NCBI GenBank assembly: GCA_045591095.1
Contig: JAZNSF010000012.1
Location: 1 to 58,641 of the forward strand
DNA length: 58,641 nucleotides
From: SIG440 sp045591095
GTDB lineage: Bacteria > Bacillota > Clostridia > Monoglobales > Monoglobaceae
Direction: 5' to 3'
In this document: positions 1 through 9,031 of the stretch, piece by piece
How positions within the stretch are numbered: position 1 is the stretch's first letter
Layout: each line of letters opens with the position of its first letter
Program-made: the position numbers and the translations under genes
Notes under the pieces: generated by a model
Seen by the model: only the letters and a program-made list of their open reading frames with translations
What the model was told of the DNA's origin: nothing
The model's database searches: none

Positions 1-68
1 AAAGTCATTGACGAAGCTGTATATTACTTTAATTACATAAAACCCGTACGAAAACTAAAAAGAAAACC

Positions 69-95
69 GCCTGTTCAATACAGACTTGAACAGGC
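69..95 (-). terminator. Intrinsic terminator of the catabolic operon
   Basis: A perfect 10-bp stem (GCCTGTTCAA at 69-78, TTGAACAGGC at 86-95) with a 7-base loop lies 76 bases past the end of the last minus-strand gene. Read on the minus strand it is followed by a T-rich run. The other side is also T-rich, so it may act in both directions. Confidence 0.75.
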
Positions 96-171
96 AGCTT
101 AAAATATTCTTTTTTGTGTCTACAAAGTATTGACTACTTCAGCTGAGCCTCTCCTTTTATTTTTATTTGAT

Positions 172-1821
172 TTACTCAACCGGAAGATGTCTTAAGACCT
201 TACCTGACAATGTTCCTGTAGGCTTGCCCTTAACCAGTACAGGCTTTCCGTTTACTAAAACATAGTCCATACCTTCGCTAAAGCGACAAGGCTCGTCGAA
301 GTTTGCATTAATTTTGAGTTCACCCAAGTCAAACACATTGATATCTGCAAAATAGCCTTCCTCTATCATACCGCGTTTTTTAAGGTTAAAGTGTTTAGCC
401 GCAAGATTTGTCAGCTTTGCAACAGCTTTCTCTATGGGAACCATTCCAAGATCACGAACATAACGGGTAAAGAAATATGTCATGGTCATAAAGTTCTGCA
501 TACTTCCTGCTATTTCCGAAAGCGGTCCGTCCTCGCGGGATATGCGTCCGTCTGTTATCCAAAGATAAATTGGGTCTTTTATAACAGTATCAATCACCGT
601 TTCTTCAAAAAATACTGTTCCCTGCATGGGGACTTTTCTTGCTTCAATTATATCAGGTGCCGCCGCCATAATATCAAGGAAACAATCAACAGGCTCTTTG
701 CCCATCATCTCGACTACTTCGCTAAACGGAAGTCTTCCTATCTCGGGCCAGTACGCAGGCTGTATTTTGAGGAGTCTGTCCCATTGTCCTGCGCCCAGGA
801 ACCTCCAGTATCTGTTGAGGTCAGCTTTAACTTTCTTTCTACCCTCAACGTCCGCTAAGATTTCCTTCGCCTTATCCCACCCTTCGGCATAAAGCCACGG
901 TGGCAAAATTGCAAGTGCTGCGCCGGGCGCAAAAGTCGTCGGAAGCATATCTGTATAAACATTTAAGTGCTCCTTTTCCCTTGCATCCTTAAGCATCTGC
1001 ATTCCCTTGTAGATATAATCATTGGGGATACCATTGTCATACTTTACATTAAGATGCGAAACCGAACCTGTAAGACCCGTCTTTCGGATTACATTCAAAA
1101 ATTCTTCTATTGACTCTAAAATATATGTACCCTCATCGCGCATATGTGTCGAATAATGTCCGTCATATTCCTTGACGATTTTGGCAAGCCTTTCAACCTC
1201 TTCGGGCTTACACAAAATACCGGGGTCAAACTCAAGTCCTGTAGAAAAACCTATAAAACCTGCTTCAAGCGCCTCTCTCAAAAACTTTTCCATTACGGCA
1301 AACTGTTCTTCTGTTGCTTCTTCAGTGTTGACACCTGCTATAACCCTAAGGTCATTGTGTCCGCAAAGCCATGCGGTGTTTATGGACCGTCCCATCGCGT
1401 CGGCCTTATCCAAAACAGCCGCCATCGCACCCTCAGGAATATTCTCCTCGCCATTCATATCATAAACGCACTTTACGCTGTCACCCCTAGGGTCAAAATG
1501 CTCCTTCTTAAGATGAAGCTTCATGGAATATCCGCAGTTCCCCACAACTTCAGTTGTGATGCCCTGCCTTACAGAGCTCTCTGACGACGGGTCTGCCCAA
1601 AGTGTAAAGTCCGAGTGCGAGTGCACATCAATAAACCCGGGAGTAACATATTTGCCACTTGCGTCAATTATTTGTTCAGCTTCTGCCCCGTCTAAGTTTC
1701 CTACAAAGTCAATCTTGTCGCCTTTGATAGCAATGTCTGCATAAAAAGGAAGTATGCCGCTTCCGTCAACAACAATACCATTTTTGATAATAATATCGGC
1801 TTTTCTTTTGTACATACTCAT
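172..1821 (-). CDS. N-acyl-D-amino-acid deacylase (D-aminoacylase family amidohydrolase)
   Basis: A 549-residue cytoplasmic amidohydrolase expected to release the acyl group from N-acyl-D-amino acids using bound zinc. The metal-binding HSHSD motif is near residue 67 and the family motif VVGNCGYS near residue 92. The C-terminal part shows the usual RGMIEEGYFADI stretch of the composite beta domain. The frame extends 15 bases upstream to a TTG, but GGGGG sits 8 bases before the ATG at 1821, so that ATG is preferred. It is the last gene of the six-gene operon. D-aminoacylase versus dihydroorotase-like side branch cannot be settled by eye; family membership is clear, substrate is inferred. Confidence 0.85.
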   Translation of the reverse strand: MSMYKRKADIIIKNGIVVDGSGILPFYADIAIKGDKIDFVGNLDGAEAEQIIDASGKYVTPGFIDVHSHSDFTLWADPSSESSVRQGITTEVVGNCGYSMKLHLKKEHFDPRGDSVKCVYDMNGEENIPEGAMAAVLDKADAMGRSINTAWLCGHNDLRVIAGVNTEEATEEQFAVMEKFLREALEAGFIGFSTGLEFDPGILCKPEEVERLAKIVKEYDGHYSTHMRDEGTYILESIEEFLNVIRKTGLTGSVSHLNVKYDNGIPNDYIYKGMQMLKDAREKEHLNVYTDMLPTTFAPGAALAILPPWLYAEGWDKAKEILADVEGRKKVKADLNRYWRFLGAGQWDRLLKIQPAYWPEIGRLPFSEVVEMMGKEPVDCFLDIMAAAPDIIEARKVPMQGTVFFEETVIDTVIKDPIYLWITDGRISREDGPLSEIAGSMQNFMTMTYFFTRYVRDLGMVPIEKAVAKLTNLAAKHFNLKKRGMIEEGYFADINVFDLGELKINANFDEPCRFSEGMDYVLVNGKPVLVKGKPTGTLSGKVLRHLPVE

Positions 1822-1866
1822 AACATATGCCCCCAAAAATAATTGTTTTTTAAAAGAATAGCCTTA

Positions 1867-2205
1867 TTATACCACAATCAGTGCCATAAATTCAAGTGCC
1901 TGGTAGCCAATATTTTTAATTCCGTGACCACTACCGCTTGGTGTATAGGTATAGTCGCCGGCCTTTACCTCGATAGTTTCCCCGTTATCGTTATATTCGC
2001 CGGTACCTGATAGGATATAATAACTCTCGCCCTCGCCCATATGGGTATGAAAAGCAATCTCTCCGCCAACGCCCAAAGTCACTTTCGCAAAGGTCTTTAC
2101 GCCTTTTGCCTCCGGCTCATCAATAACCTTGTCAATTTCAAGGCTCGAGCCGCTTGGCATCATCTTCTTCCCCGCAGGCCTTTCATTTTTTCTCGAAATA
2201 CTCAT
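1867..2205 (-). CDS. Small single-domain cupin protein
   Basis: A 112-residue single cupin. The first cupin motif HTHMGEGESYYILSG carries the two metal-binding histidines and a glutamate; the second motif includes PSGSGHGIKN. Small cupins of this kind often isomerise or bind sugars or acids, or sense them, but the substrate here is unknown. The ATG at 2205 has a good ribosome site (AGGAAGG). It lies between the dehydratase and deacylase genes in the same direction, so it is probably co-transcribed and accessory to the pathway. Confidence 0.8.
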   Translation of the reverse strand: MSISRKNERPAGKKMMPSGSSLEIDKVIDEPEAKGVKTFAKVTLGVGGEIAFHTHMGEGESYYILSGTGEYNDNGETIEVKAGDYTYTPSGSGHGIKNIGYQALEFMALIVV

Positions 2206-2273
2206 TTATCCGCGCCCTTCCTGTCATTATGATTTCGGGGAAACAGCACATGGCCGTTTCCCCTTTCTGATTT

Positions 2274-3395
2274 TTATCTTCTGTATGTGTCAAGGATATC
2301 CATGTTAAGTTCAACGCCAATACCGGGAGCGGTTGGGATATGAACAAAACCATCTTTGTCAAGCTGGAAATGGTTCTTAACAAGCTGCTTGCTGAGAACT
2401 GTTTCCTGCGCGCAGTATTCAAGCATGTCTGCGTTCGGGATTGCAGCGATAAGCTGTAAGGTTGCACCCATAAGGATACCGGTCTTAAATGCATGAGGAA
2501 TAAGCTTCTTGCCTCTGAGCTGTGCCATATCGGCAATCTTTTTAGCCATAGTGATACCACCGCAGCGGCTCATGTCAGGCTGAACAATATCAACCTTGCC
2601 GTTATCAAGCATATCTTTAAATTCGTACATTGTGCCAAATTCTTCGCCTGATGCAAGAGAGATGCTGATATTTTCTGCAAGTCTGCCTACATCCTCTGTT
2701 CTGTCCGGAGCAAATGGTTCTTCAAGCCAGTAAATCTTCTGCTTTTCATATTCCTTAGAAATTCTGAGAGCTGACTTATAATCAGTCCAGCGCATGCCAA
2801 TATCAATCATAAGGCGAAAGTCGTCACCAACAGCCTCACGGCAGTATTCTACAAGCTTAATGTCCTTTTCTTCCGATTCGCCCAAAGCGCCCCAGCCAAA
2901 CTTAAAGCCTTTGTAGTTGCAGTCTGCTTTGTGATGAGCAACAAGTGCATCAATCTCTTCCTTTGTATCGGGCATAAGAACCGAGCAGTATGCCGGAATC
3001 TTCGCTCTAAATCTACCACCGATAAGCATCGAAGTCGGAACGCCAAGTGCCTTGCCTGCGATATCCCAAAGTGCTATGTCAATACCACTCATAGCATGAA
3101 TGCCAACACTTCTTCTTGTGTAGTAGTAGCTAAAGTGATACATCTTGTACCAAAGATACTCAACGTTTCTTGGGTCTTCACCAATCAGAATGTCGCGAAG
3201 CCCTCTGCACTGGTCATGAGATGCAGGGGTTTCAACAATGGCCTTTACAACCTCGGGCGAGCTGTCAACTTCGCCGATACCTGTAATGCCTTCGTCAGTA
3301 TGTACCAAAATTACCGCGGTATCCTGGCTTCCGTCACCAATCATTTTTACTTCGTTTTGTCTTACTACAATTACTTCAACATCTGTAATTTTCAT
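2274..3395 (-). CDS. Mandelate racemase/muconate lactonizing enzyme family dehydratase
   Basis: A 373-residue enolase-superfamily protein. The three metal ligands are visible in order: Asp in LMIDIGMRW, Glu in YWLEEPF and Glu in SGEEFGT. A KGFKFGW segment holds the base-side lysine, and QPDMSRCGG with IPHAFKTGI gives the Asp and His expected of the opposite-face base. This combination fits sugar-acid dehydratases better than muconate cycloisomerases. Its DapA-like and alcohol dehydrogenase neighbours support an aldonate or related hydroxy-acid route. Exact substrate unknown. Confidence 0.85.
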   Translation of the reverse strand: MKITDVEVIVVRQNEVKMIGDGSQDTAVILVHTDEGITGIGEVDSSPEVVKAIVETPASHDQCRGLRDILIGEDPRNVEYLWYKMYHFSYYYTRRSVGIHAMSGIDIALWDIAGKALGVPTSMLIGGRFRAKIPAYCSVLMPDTKEEIDALVAHHKADCNYKGFKFGWGALGESEEKDIKLVEYCREAVGDDFRLMIDIGMRWTDYKSALRISKEYEKQKIYWLEEPFAPDRTEDVGRLAENISISLASGEEFGTMYEFKDMLDNGKVDIVQPDMSRCGGITMAKKIADMAQLRGKKLIPHAFKTGILMGATLQLIAAIPNADMLEYCAQETVLSKQLVKNHFQLDKDGFVHIPTAPGIGVELNMDILDTYRR

Positions 3396-3405
3396 ATTTC
3401 CCCTC

Positions 3406-4434
3406 CTAAAATTCTATAACTGCTTTTATAAATTTTTTATCTTTATTTCTGTAAAGGTCAAATGCCTTGTCAATATCCTCAAGCTTAAATCTGTGAGTAA
3501 CCATTCTGTCAAGATCAATCTTCTTTGCTGCCAAAAGGTCAACCAACGGATACCATGCCTTTGTGTTTCCTACAACACCGTGAATCGAAATCTCTTCTGT
3601 AACAATCTTCTTAACAGGGAGGTTTATCTTGTCTAAATCTCCCGGGATTCCGTAAAGAACAACCTTTCCGCCCTTTTTAGCACAGAACGGCATATTTTCA
3701 ATAATTTCGGCAGCGCCTGTTGCTTCAACCACAATGTCAGCACCGCTATTATTGGTAAGCTTAAATACCTCGCTCTTATAATCGGGTGTTACGGCTGTGT
3801 TTATAACAAAATCCGCACCAAATTCCTTTACCCTTTCTTCTGCATAAGTGGTGCGAACGATAGAAATAATCTTTCCTGCGCCCATGACCTTTGCCGCCAT
3901 AACGAAAGCAATCGCCGCAGGACCTGCACCGGTTACAACCACCGCGCTGTTAAGTGCTACTCCAAGTCGCATAAGCGCTTCTGTCGGACAAACTATACTT
4001 TCCAAAATCCCGCCTGCGCTGTCGCTTATCGAATCAGGAATCGGAACAATGCACGAAACCGGAACCTTTAAATACTCTGCGTATCCACCGTTCCACGGCT
4101 TATATCCAATCTCTGCGCTTTCGCTGCACATATATTCGTTGCCAGCACGGCAATGCTCGCAGTGCCCGCAGCCAATCGAGGTTGCTATAACGCACCGCAT
4201 ACCTTCTTTCAGGTCGGTTCTTTTAGTGTTGATTTTGTCAACAACGCCACAAATCTCGTGCCCTTGTACATAAGGCGGGTCTACGATCCTGAGCTTACCT
4301 GACATAATATGAAAGTCTGTTGCACAAACACCTGCAACCTTCACCTTAATCAGCGCTTCTTCTTCGCCGATTTCAGGAATGGGAAGGTCCTGAATTTCAA
4401 CCTGATTTACATCCATCCAAACTGCTGCTTTCAT
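3406..4434 (-). CDS. Zinc-dependent medium-chain alcohol dehydrogenase
   Basis: A 342-residue NAD(P)-dependent oxidoreductase of the sorbitol/threonine dehydrogenase type. Catalytic zinc ligands are the Cys of GVCATD and the His of VQGHEI. The structural zinc site is the four-Cys lobe beginning GCGHCEHC. The cofactor-binding Rossmann segment is VVVTGAGPAAIAF. The start codon overlaps the stop of the DapA-family gene (TAATG), so the two are translationally coupled. It probably oxidises a polyol or hydroxy acid feeding the dehydratase; the real substrate is not evident. Confidence 0.85.
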   Translation of the reverse strand: MKAAVWMDVNQVEIQDLPIPEIGEEEALIKVKVAGVCATDFHIMSGKLRIVDPPYVQGHEICGVVDKINTKRTDLKEGMRCVIATSIGCGHCEHCRAGNEYMCSESAEIGYKPWNGGYAEYLKVPVSCIVPIPDSISDSAGGILESIVCPTEALMRLGVALNSAVVVTGAGPAAIAFVMAAKVMGAGKIISIVRTTYAEERVKEFGADFVINTAVTPDYKSEVFKLTNNSGADIVVEATGAAEIIENMPFCAKKGGKVVLYGIPGDLDKINLPVKKIVTEEISIHGVVGNTKAWYPLVDLLAAKKIDLDRMVTHRFKLEDIDKAFDLYRNKDKKFIKAVIEF

Positions 4435-5252
4435 TAAAATATCTCCTTGTTTCCAAAAGTTATTCCGCTGACATCTTCCATAAGCTTCTTGTATCCAAAC
4501 GGGAAGGTCTTAGAGTCAGCAGTGCGAAGGTCTTCCATAATGCTGTGCTGAATCGCTCTCGCACCCTCAATGTCACCCGATTGTACCATGTTATAAATTC
4601 CGCTGATTTTTTCGGGATAAATCGTCGCAAGGGCTGTCATACTTCCTGTACATCCGCCAACAAATGCAGGAAGAAGCATATCGTCAGTACCTGTCATAAC
4701 CGAGAAAGACTTGTCCTTTGCCTTGTCAATAAGATGCATAATGCGCTTCATGTTGCCGCTGCTGTCCTTGATGCCAATGATATTCGGGTGGTCCATAAGA
4801 TCATAAATTGCACCAAGTCCCAGCTCCTGTGTAAAGAACGGAATATTGTAAAGAATAATCGGAAGCGGCGAATTGTCAGCAAGCTTCTGACAAAAATCCT
4901 TAATCTCCTCGCGTGTATACTTAAAATAATACGGCGGACAAACAAGCATAGCGTCAGCACCCGTAAATTTTGCGTGTCTGCAAATATCAAGTGTGTCAAC
5001 AAGGTTTGCACGGCATCCGCTTACGATGATTTTCTTGTCCTTGTCGCGGTTTCTTGCAACAATCTCAACCACGCGCTTTTTCTCTTCGTCAGACATATGC
5101 ACAAATTCAGCCGTACTGCCGTTTACAACGTAGCCCGAAACGCCTGTGCCGCTAAGTCTCTGAACCTGTCTTTCAAACGCGCCGTAATTTACTCTGCCAC
5201 CAACAAAGGGTGTCATCAAAACCGCATACGTTCCTTTAATACTTTTTTCCAT
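4434..5252 (-). CDS. Dihydrodipicolinate synthase (DapA) family lyase
   Basis: A 272-residue class I aldolase-fold enzyme. The Schiff-base lysine is in GIKDSSG and the catalytic tyrosine in YNIP; the carboxylate-binding GSTAEF replaces the GTTGE of true DapA. It is therefore more likely a keto-acid aldolase or dehydratase (for example 2-keto-3-deoxy acid type) than a lysine biosynthesis enzyme. The ATG at 5252 has AAAAGGGA upstream; the frame extends to a TTG at 5273 that would cover this site, so the shorter form is chosen. Confidence 0.85.
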   Translation of the reverse strand: MEKSIKGTYAVLMTPFVGGRVNYGAFERQVQRLSGTGVSGYVVNGSTAEFVHMSDEEKKRVVEIVARNRDKDKKIIVSGCRANLVDTLDICRHAKFTGADAMLVCPPYYFKYTREEIKDFCQKLADNSPLPIILYNIPFFTQELGLGAIYDLMDHPNIIGIKDSSGNMKRIMHLIDKAKDKSFSVMTGTDDMLLPAFVGGCTGSMTALATIYPEKISGIYNMVQSGDIEGARAIQHSIMEDLRTADSKTFPFGYKKLMEDVSGITFGNKEIF

Positions 5253-5276
5253 TTTCAAACATTCCCTTTTCAAAAT

Positions 5277-5957
5277 TTAGTTTAGTATATAATTTTCAAT
5301 GTCCAAACTCATAATGGGTTCAAACATATTTTCCGTTTCATTTTCTTTGACAAAATAATCATTTTCAAGCCTGATGCCAAAATCATTATAAAGTCCCGAC
5401 TCAATTGCATAAAACTCACCTGCGTCAATCTTGGTCTTATTCTCCAAAAGGAACTGCGGCTGCAAAAGATTGCTCTCGCCGATTTTGTGTCCCGCATGGT
5501 GAACAAGTTCCAGATTCTCTTTTTGGTAGGGCGCGTTTGCACTTTTATAAACATCCTCAGCGCAAAATCCCACTTTAAGAGATTTTTCGGCCATCTTTAT
5601 GGACTCTCTTATAAGGTTATAAATTTTCTTTTTCTCCGCGGAAGGCTCGCCCACAAAATAAGTTCTCGAGATGTCACACCACACGCCATCTTTTCCAACG
5701 CTTATGTCCATTATAACGGTGTCACCGTCTTGGGGAACGTAACTTTCATCTGTCGTGCCATCAATGTTTACGCTATCTTTACCCCAGATATAATCATACA
5801 AAATTTCATATTCGCCAAGGCGGTCTGAAAGCGCATCGGTAAAGCTGGCAAAAAGTTCTCCCGAGGTTTTTCCTTTTTGGAAGCTGTCCGAAAACTTTTC
5901 GAAAGCATAAACAATTGCCTTTAAATTTCTTTTAATTTTTTGTTTCTTGTCAGACAA
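5277..5957 (-). CDS. M24 family metallopeptidase (aminopeptidase P-like)
   Basis: A 226-residue pita-bread-fold protein. All five expected dinuclear metal ligands can be seen: Asp in IMDISVG, Asp in WCDISRTYF, His in HHAGHKIG, Glu in AIESG and Glu in RLEND. It lacks the N-terminal creatinase-like domain of full-length Xaa-Pro dipeptidases, which makes it short for the family. It starts with TTG after GGGGGAAAAGG and is the first gene of the operon. Beside a D-aminoacylase it suggests hydrolysis of a peptide or amide substrate, but this is inference. Confidence 0.8.
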   Translation of the reverse strand: MSDKKQKIKRNLKAIVYAFEKFSDSFQKGKTSGELFASFTDALSDRLGEYEILYDYIWGKDSVNIDGTTDESYVPQDGDTVIMDISVGKDGVWCDISRTYFVGEPSAEKKKIYNLIRESIKMAEKSLKVGFCAEDVYKSANAPYQKENLELVHHAGHKIGESNLLQPQFLLENKTKIDAGEFYAIESGLYNDFGIRLENDYFVKENETENMFEPIMSLDIENYILN

Positions 5958-5993
5958 ACCTTTTCCCCCTTATGTAAATTTTATATCTTCCCC

Positions 5994-6022
5994 TTGATTT
6001 TAGCATAAAGCTGATGTATACT
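5994..6022 (+). promoter_or_regulatory. Sigma-A promoter of the PocR/AraC regulator gene
   Basis: TTGATT at 5994-5999 and TATACT at 6017-6022 are 17 bases apart. The predicted transcript start near 6029 lies downstream of the first in-frame ATG, which supports the start at 6074. On the opposite strand I see no comparably good sigma-A promoter for the catabolic operon, which fits activation by the divergent regulator. Confidence 0.75.
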
Positions 6023-6073
6023 AAAGGTAATTTTATACTATTTTTAGCAAATTCGTCCCAAGGAGTGACTAAA

Positions 6074-6904
6074 ATGCATTTATTTTTTGATGAAAACGAA
6101 TTTAAAGCCCTGATGAACGATTTTTATCTTGTAACAAATATAAAAATCGTGTTTTATGACGTCGACTTAAATCCCGTTATCTCGGTCCCTGAAGAAGACT
6201 GCGCCTTTTGCACCGCCCTAAAGAAAAATCCCCAAATGCTTGAAAAATGTAATCAATGCATCGATCGCGAGGTTAAAAAATGCAAAGAGCAAAACAAGCT
6301 GAACATCTACAAATGCCACAGCGGCCTTACCGAAGTTGTCGCTCCGATTATAATAGATGACAATGTGCTTGGCTACATTATGTTCGGGCAAATCCTTGAC
6401 AAGACCGGAAAGAAACAAAAAAGCGACGAAATAATAAGTTATGCATCCAAATATTCAAACGAAAATATTTCTGCATTTTTAAGCAGAGTCACCACCAAAA
6501 ACTTAAAGCAAATACACGCCGTATCAAGATTTATGGAAATATGCATTTCGTATCTTGTCATAAACAATCTCATAAAAGCCGACCAGACAAGCCTTGCGTT
6601 TAAAATCACCAAATATATAAACGAAGATCTCTCCTCTGATTTATCGGTAAGTAAGCTCTGCAACGTTTTTGGGATAAGCCGAAACGCCCTCTATAAAATT
6701 TTTAACGACTACTACAGCATTTCGGTCGCAAAATATATCCGCGAAAAACGCATCGAGCTTGCCCAAAAGCTGATAGCATCAGGTTCTTCGGTAACCACTG
6801 CCGCAAGCTCGGTCGGGTTTGATGACTACAACTACTTTTCAAAAGTTTTTAAAGGGATTGTCGGTATCCCACCACTAAAATACAAACAAAAATGCGCAGA
6901 ATAA
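6074..6904 (+). CDS. AraC-family transcriptional regulator with PocR sensor domain
   Basis: A 276-residue regulator. The first ~170 residues form a PocR-type ligand domain, with a cysteine-rich segment starting CAFCTALKK and the typical CHSGLTEVVAPI and GYIMFGQIL stretches. The last ~95 residues are an AraC double helix-turn-helix (SVSKLCNVFGISRNALYKIF, then SSVGFDDYNYFSKVFK). AAGGAG lies 8 bases before the ATG at 6074. It is divergent from the catabolic operon and is its most likely activator. PocR domains are thought to sense small hydrocarbon derivatives such as propanediol; the ligand here is unknown. Confidence 0.9.
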   Translation: MHLFFDENEFKALMNDFYLVTNIKIVFYDVDLNPVISVPEEDCAFCTALKKNPQMLEKCNQCIDREVKKCKEQNKLNIYKCHSGLTEVVAPIIIDDNVLGYIMFGQILDKTGKKQKSDEIISYASKYSNENISAFLSRVTTKNLKQIHAVSRFMEICISYLVINNLIKADQTSLAFKITKYINEDLSSDLSVSKLCNVFGISRNALYKIFNDYYSISVAKYIREKRIELAQKLIASGSSVTTAASSVGFDDYNYFSKVFKGIVGIPPLKYKQKCAE

Positions 6905-6907
6905 AAA

Positions 6908-6934
6908 ACAAGACGAGGATATTCCTCGCCTTGT
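6908..6934. terminator. Bidirectional terminator between the regulator and rlmD
   Basis: Inverted repeat ACAAG-A-CGAGGA / TCCTCG-C-CTTGT with a 3-base loop, flanked by A-run on the left and T-run on the right. It can end both convergent transcripts. Confidence 0.85.
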
Positions 6935-6936
6935 TT

Positions 6937-8268
6937 TTATTTTCCATCATTTTCCAAAAGTGCCACCGTCTCAACGTGATGAGTCCTCGGGAAAAGGTCC
7001 ACAGGCTGCACCGCTTTTACAGCATATCCAAGCTCCTTTAAAATTTTCAAATCCCTTGCCAAAGTCGAAGGCTTACAGGACACATAAACAATCCGCTTTG
7101 TTTTTGTTTTTGTAACTGTTTCCAAAAGGCTCTTTTCGCAGCCCTTTCGCGGAGGGTCCAAAATCACCACGTCAGGTCTTTCTTTTTTAAGCTTTGGCGC
7201 CATTTCCTCGGCCGTTCCTGCGTAATACTCGGCGTTTTGGATGCCGTTAAGCTTCGCATTTTCTTTCGCATTTTCTATCGCCTGGGGTACTACTTCAATG
7301 CCGACAATCTTTTTTGCATTTTTTGCAATGTATTGGCCGATTGTACCAATTCCGCAGTATAAATCCCATACTACCTCGCCGCCTGAAAGCTTGGCAAATT
7401 CCAAAACCTTATCGTATAAAACCTCGGTCTGTTTTCTATTCACCTGATAAAACGACATCGGTGAAATTTTAAACTTACAACTCCCGAGCCTATCAATCAA
7501 AAAATCCTCGCCCCAAAGGGTGCGGAACCTTTTGCCCAAAACAACATTTGTCTTTTTGTCGTTTAAGTTTTGCAAAACCCCCGAAAGCCCCTCAACTTCT
7601 GCCCTCAGCATCTTTACGAGTTCGTCCTTGTGTGGCAGATTTTCGCAGTTTGTCACAATGCAAACAAGGCGTTTGTCGGCGCTGTTCCTTGTATATATGT
7701 GCCTTACACAGCCTTTGCCCGTCTCCTCGTCATAAGGTTCAATGCCAAACTGGGTCATCCAATCCCTCACAACTTTAATCACCTTGTGGTTTTCTTCGTC
7801 CTGGATTATGCACCTTTCAATATCCACCACCCGATGGGAATGCTGTGCGTATATACCTATCCCCCCGCAGCTTACGGGGAACTGCCCCTTGTTTCGGTAT
7901 CCAATTACTTCTTTTGCGCCCAAAACAAAAGGCACCTTAGTATCAATGCCACCAATACGCTTTAAGCAGTCCTCAACCTTTTGTCTCTTATAGCTAAGTT
8001 CTGTCTCATAATCAATATTCCAGAACCTGCACCCGCCGCACTTATAAAAATACGGACACTCTGCCTTTACTCTGTTTTCTGACGGTTTAATCACGCGAAG
8101 AAGCTTTGCCGCCGCATAATTTTTAAGCACCTTAATGATTACAACCTCAACTGTCTCGCCCAAAAGCGCATAAGGAACAAACACCGCCATACCCTCGGCG
8201 CGTCCCACACCGTCGCCCTCGTCGGTCATTCCACTTATCTCAATTTCAAATGTATCATTCTTCTTCAT
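6937..8268 (-). CDS. rlmD: 23S rRNA (uracil-C5)-methyltransferase, RlmD/RumA type
   Basis: A 443-residue TrmA-family RNA methyltransferase. It has an N-terminal TRAM domain (about residues 3-58), an iron-sulfur cluster motif CPYFYKCGGCRFW, the SAM-binding segment DLYCGIGTIG, and the catalytic VSCKPSTLARD with its cysteine nucleophile. DPPRKGC is also present. Firmicute paralogs of this family modify U747, U1939 or both, so the precise target base is not certain. AGGATG before the ATG at 8268 sets the start, which overlaps the end of the queG-like gene by 14 bases. Confidence 0.88.
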   Translation of the reverse strand: MKKNDTFEIEISGMTDEGDGVGRAEGMAVFVPYALLGETVEVVIIKVLKNYAAAKLLRVIKPSENRVKAECPYFYKCGGCRFWNIDYETELSYKRQKVEDCLKRIGGIDTKVPFVLGAKEVIGYRNKGQFPVSCGGIGIYAQHSHRVVDIERCIIQDEENHKVIKVVRDWMTQFGIEPYDEETGKGCVRHIYTRNSADKRLVCIVTNCENLPHKDELVKMLRAEVEGLSGVLQNLNDKKTNVVLGKRFRTLWGEDFLIDRLGSCKFKISPMSFYQVNRKQTEVLYDKVLEFAKLSGGEVVWDLYCGIGTIGQYIAKNAKKIVGIEVVPQAIENAKENAKLNGIQNAEYYAGTAEEMAPKLKKERPDVVILDPPRKGCEKSLLETVTKTKTKRIVYVSCKPSTLARDLKILKELGYAVKAVQPVDLFPRTHHVETVALLENDGK

Positions 8269-9031
8269 AAGCTTCATCCTCAGCAAGTATTTGTAAATTT
8301 CTCAAAAGCACCGATTTCTCACGCCAGCTAAAAGCATATTCCCCATACTTCTCTTTAAATTTCCTGTTTGAAAGTCCCTCTATATCCTTTAACTTAAGAG
8401 AGCTTGTTCTGCTTTCCAAAAATTCGGGTGCGCTAGTAGTCTTAAGTCCCCGATTATGCGGACAAACCCTTTGACAAACATCGCATCCCCAACAGGTTTT
8501 CTGTTTTTTTATAAGATGCCTTTCTTCATCGCTAAGCTCGCCCCGCTTTTGGGTGATATGCGAAAGACATTTTTCTCTGTCAACTTTGCCGTCCTTTATG
8601 GCATTTGCGGGGCACTCCCTCTGGCATCTTCCGCACATAAGACATTCTCTGTCTTCAGGGGTATCCGCCTCAATTTCAAGGTCGTGTATTATCTGCCCAA
8701 TAAAAAAATACGAGCCATACCCCGAGGCCAAAAGCATACCGTTCATGCCATAAAACCCCAAAGCTGCCTCGTATGCCGCTTTTCGGTCATCACGACTTCC
8801 TTTATCTACATGTATTTTGGTTTCTTTTGCACCAAAACCCCTAAGCACCGCCGAAAGCTTTTCAAGCTTTTCCTCCAAAACAAGGTGATAGTCCCTACCC
8901 CTTGCATACATAGAAATATTTCCCGTTTCACCCTCTACAAAGTACGGAAACAGTGCCACCACTGCATCTTTTGAAAAGCCAACCCTGTCAATTCCTAGCT
9001 CTTTGGCCTTTTTTCTTATAAACTCTTTCAT
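8255..9031 (-). CDS. Epoxyqueuosine reductase-like double 4Fe-4S protein (QueG family)
   Basis: A 258-residue protein whose second half has two ferredoxin-type clusters: CLMCGRCQRECPANAI and CWGCDVCQRVCPHN. The N-terminal half resembles the cobalamin-binding part of QueG (YGSYFFIGQI segment). It is shorter than the about 310-380 residues of characterised QueG and lacks its C-terminal HEAT repeats, so a tRNA queuosine role is likely but not proved. Its ATG overlaps the recR stop (TGATG), indicating coupled translation. Confidence 0.75.
   Translation of the reverse strand: MKEFIRKKAKELGIDRVGFSKDAVVALFPYFVEGETGNISMYARGRDYHLVLEEKLEKLSAVLRGFGAKETKIHVDKGSRDDRKAAYEAALGFYGMNGMLLASGYGSYFFIGQIIHDLEIEADTPEDRECLMCGRCQRECPANAIKDGKVDREKCLSHITQKRGELSDEERHLIKKQKTCWGCDVCQRVCPHNRGLKTTSAPEFLESRTSSLKLKDIEGLSNRKFKEKYGEYAFSWREKSVLLRNLQILAEDEAYEEE

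Noticed and set aside
2183..2560. 125-codon minus-strand frame overlapping the enolase-superfamily gene
   Set aside because: It lies in another frame of a gene whose active-site motifs are all intact, and its sequence has no coherent domain.
4545..5285. 246-codon plus-strand frame opposite the DapA-family gene
   Set aside because: Cys-, Asn- and His-rich composition typical of the antisense of a real gene; the minus-strand frame has complete catalytic motifs.
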